Source: Thermaerobacter marianensis
GTDB lineage: Bacteria > Bacillota > Sulfobacillia > DYIH01 > DYIG01
Assembly: GCA_020723725.1 (NCBI GenBank)
Contig: DYIG01000007.1
Span: 15,715 to 21,588 of the forward strand
Direction of reading: 5' to 3'
Length of the DNA stretch: 5,874 nt
Shown: piece by piece, positions 5,864-5,874 of the stretch
Layout of the letters: each line of letters starts with the position of its first letter
How positions within the stretch are numbered: position 1 is the stretch's first letter
The notes under the pieces: model-generated
What the model saw: the letters and a program-made list of their open reading frames with translations, nothing else
Databases searched by the model: none
What the model was told of the DNA's origin: nothing
Translations under genes and position numbers: made by a program

Positions 5864-5874
5864 AGATTGCCCCC

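Overview
The window holds five complete protein genes and one gene cut by the left edge. They are packed almost without gaps, so this looks like ordinary chromosome rather than a mobile island. I see no RNA gene, insertion sequence, CRISPR array or phage gene. The fairly GC-rich sequence, strong GGGAGG-type ribosome binding sites, a DacF-like D,D-carboxypeptidase, a stand-alone DsrE2-type protein and SelA together suggest an anaerobic, selenocysteine-using member of the Clostridia (Peptococcaceae/Moorella-like). That placement is an inference from protein style, not a measured result.

Layout from left to right. (1) Bases 1-548, plus strand: C-terminal part of a sensor histidine kinase with a complete ATP-binding domain. 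(2) Bases 525-1016 and 1078-2316, minus strand: a probable two-gene unit, dacF-like carboxypeptidase followed by a DsrE2-family sulfur-relay-like protein, with a stem-loop in the 61-base gap. The DsrE2 gene overlaps the kinase gene tail to tail by 24 bases. (3) Bases 2317-2422: a 106-base divergent intergenic region, the only place in the window where promoters for flanking genes in both directions would be expected. (4) Bases 2423-3697, plus strand: a PilB/GspE-like protein with an apparently intact double c-di-GMP-binding (MshEN) motif but a badly degraded, truncated ATPase. (5) Bases 3670-5091 and 5084-5863, minus strand: lgt followed by selA, overlapping by 8 bases and probably translationally coupled. 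selA overlaps the PilB-like gene tail to tail by 28 bases.

Functionally the window mixes envelope work (Lgt lipidates prolipoproteins; the carboxypeptidase trims peptidoglycan stem peptides), signalling (histidine kinase; a putative c-di-GMP receptor) and selenium/sulfur chemistry (SelA; the DsrE2 protein). Nothing in the sequence ties these into one pathway. The most unusual item is the PilB-like protein: its ligand-sensing front end is conserved while its motor has lost the Asp box, His box, catalytic Glu and C-terminal zinc domain. That suggests a pseudo-ATPase acting as a c-di-GMP-responsive adaptor or regulator rather than a pilus motor.
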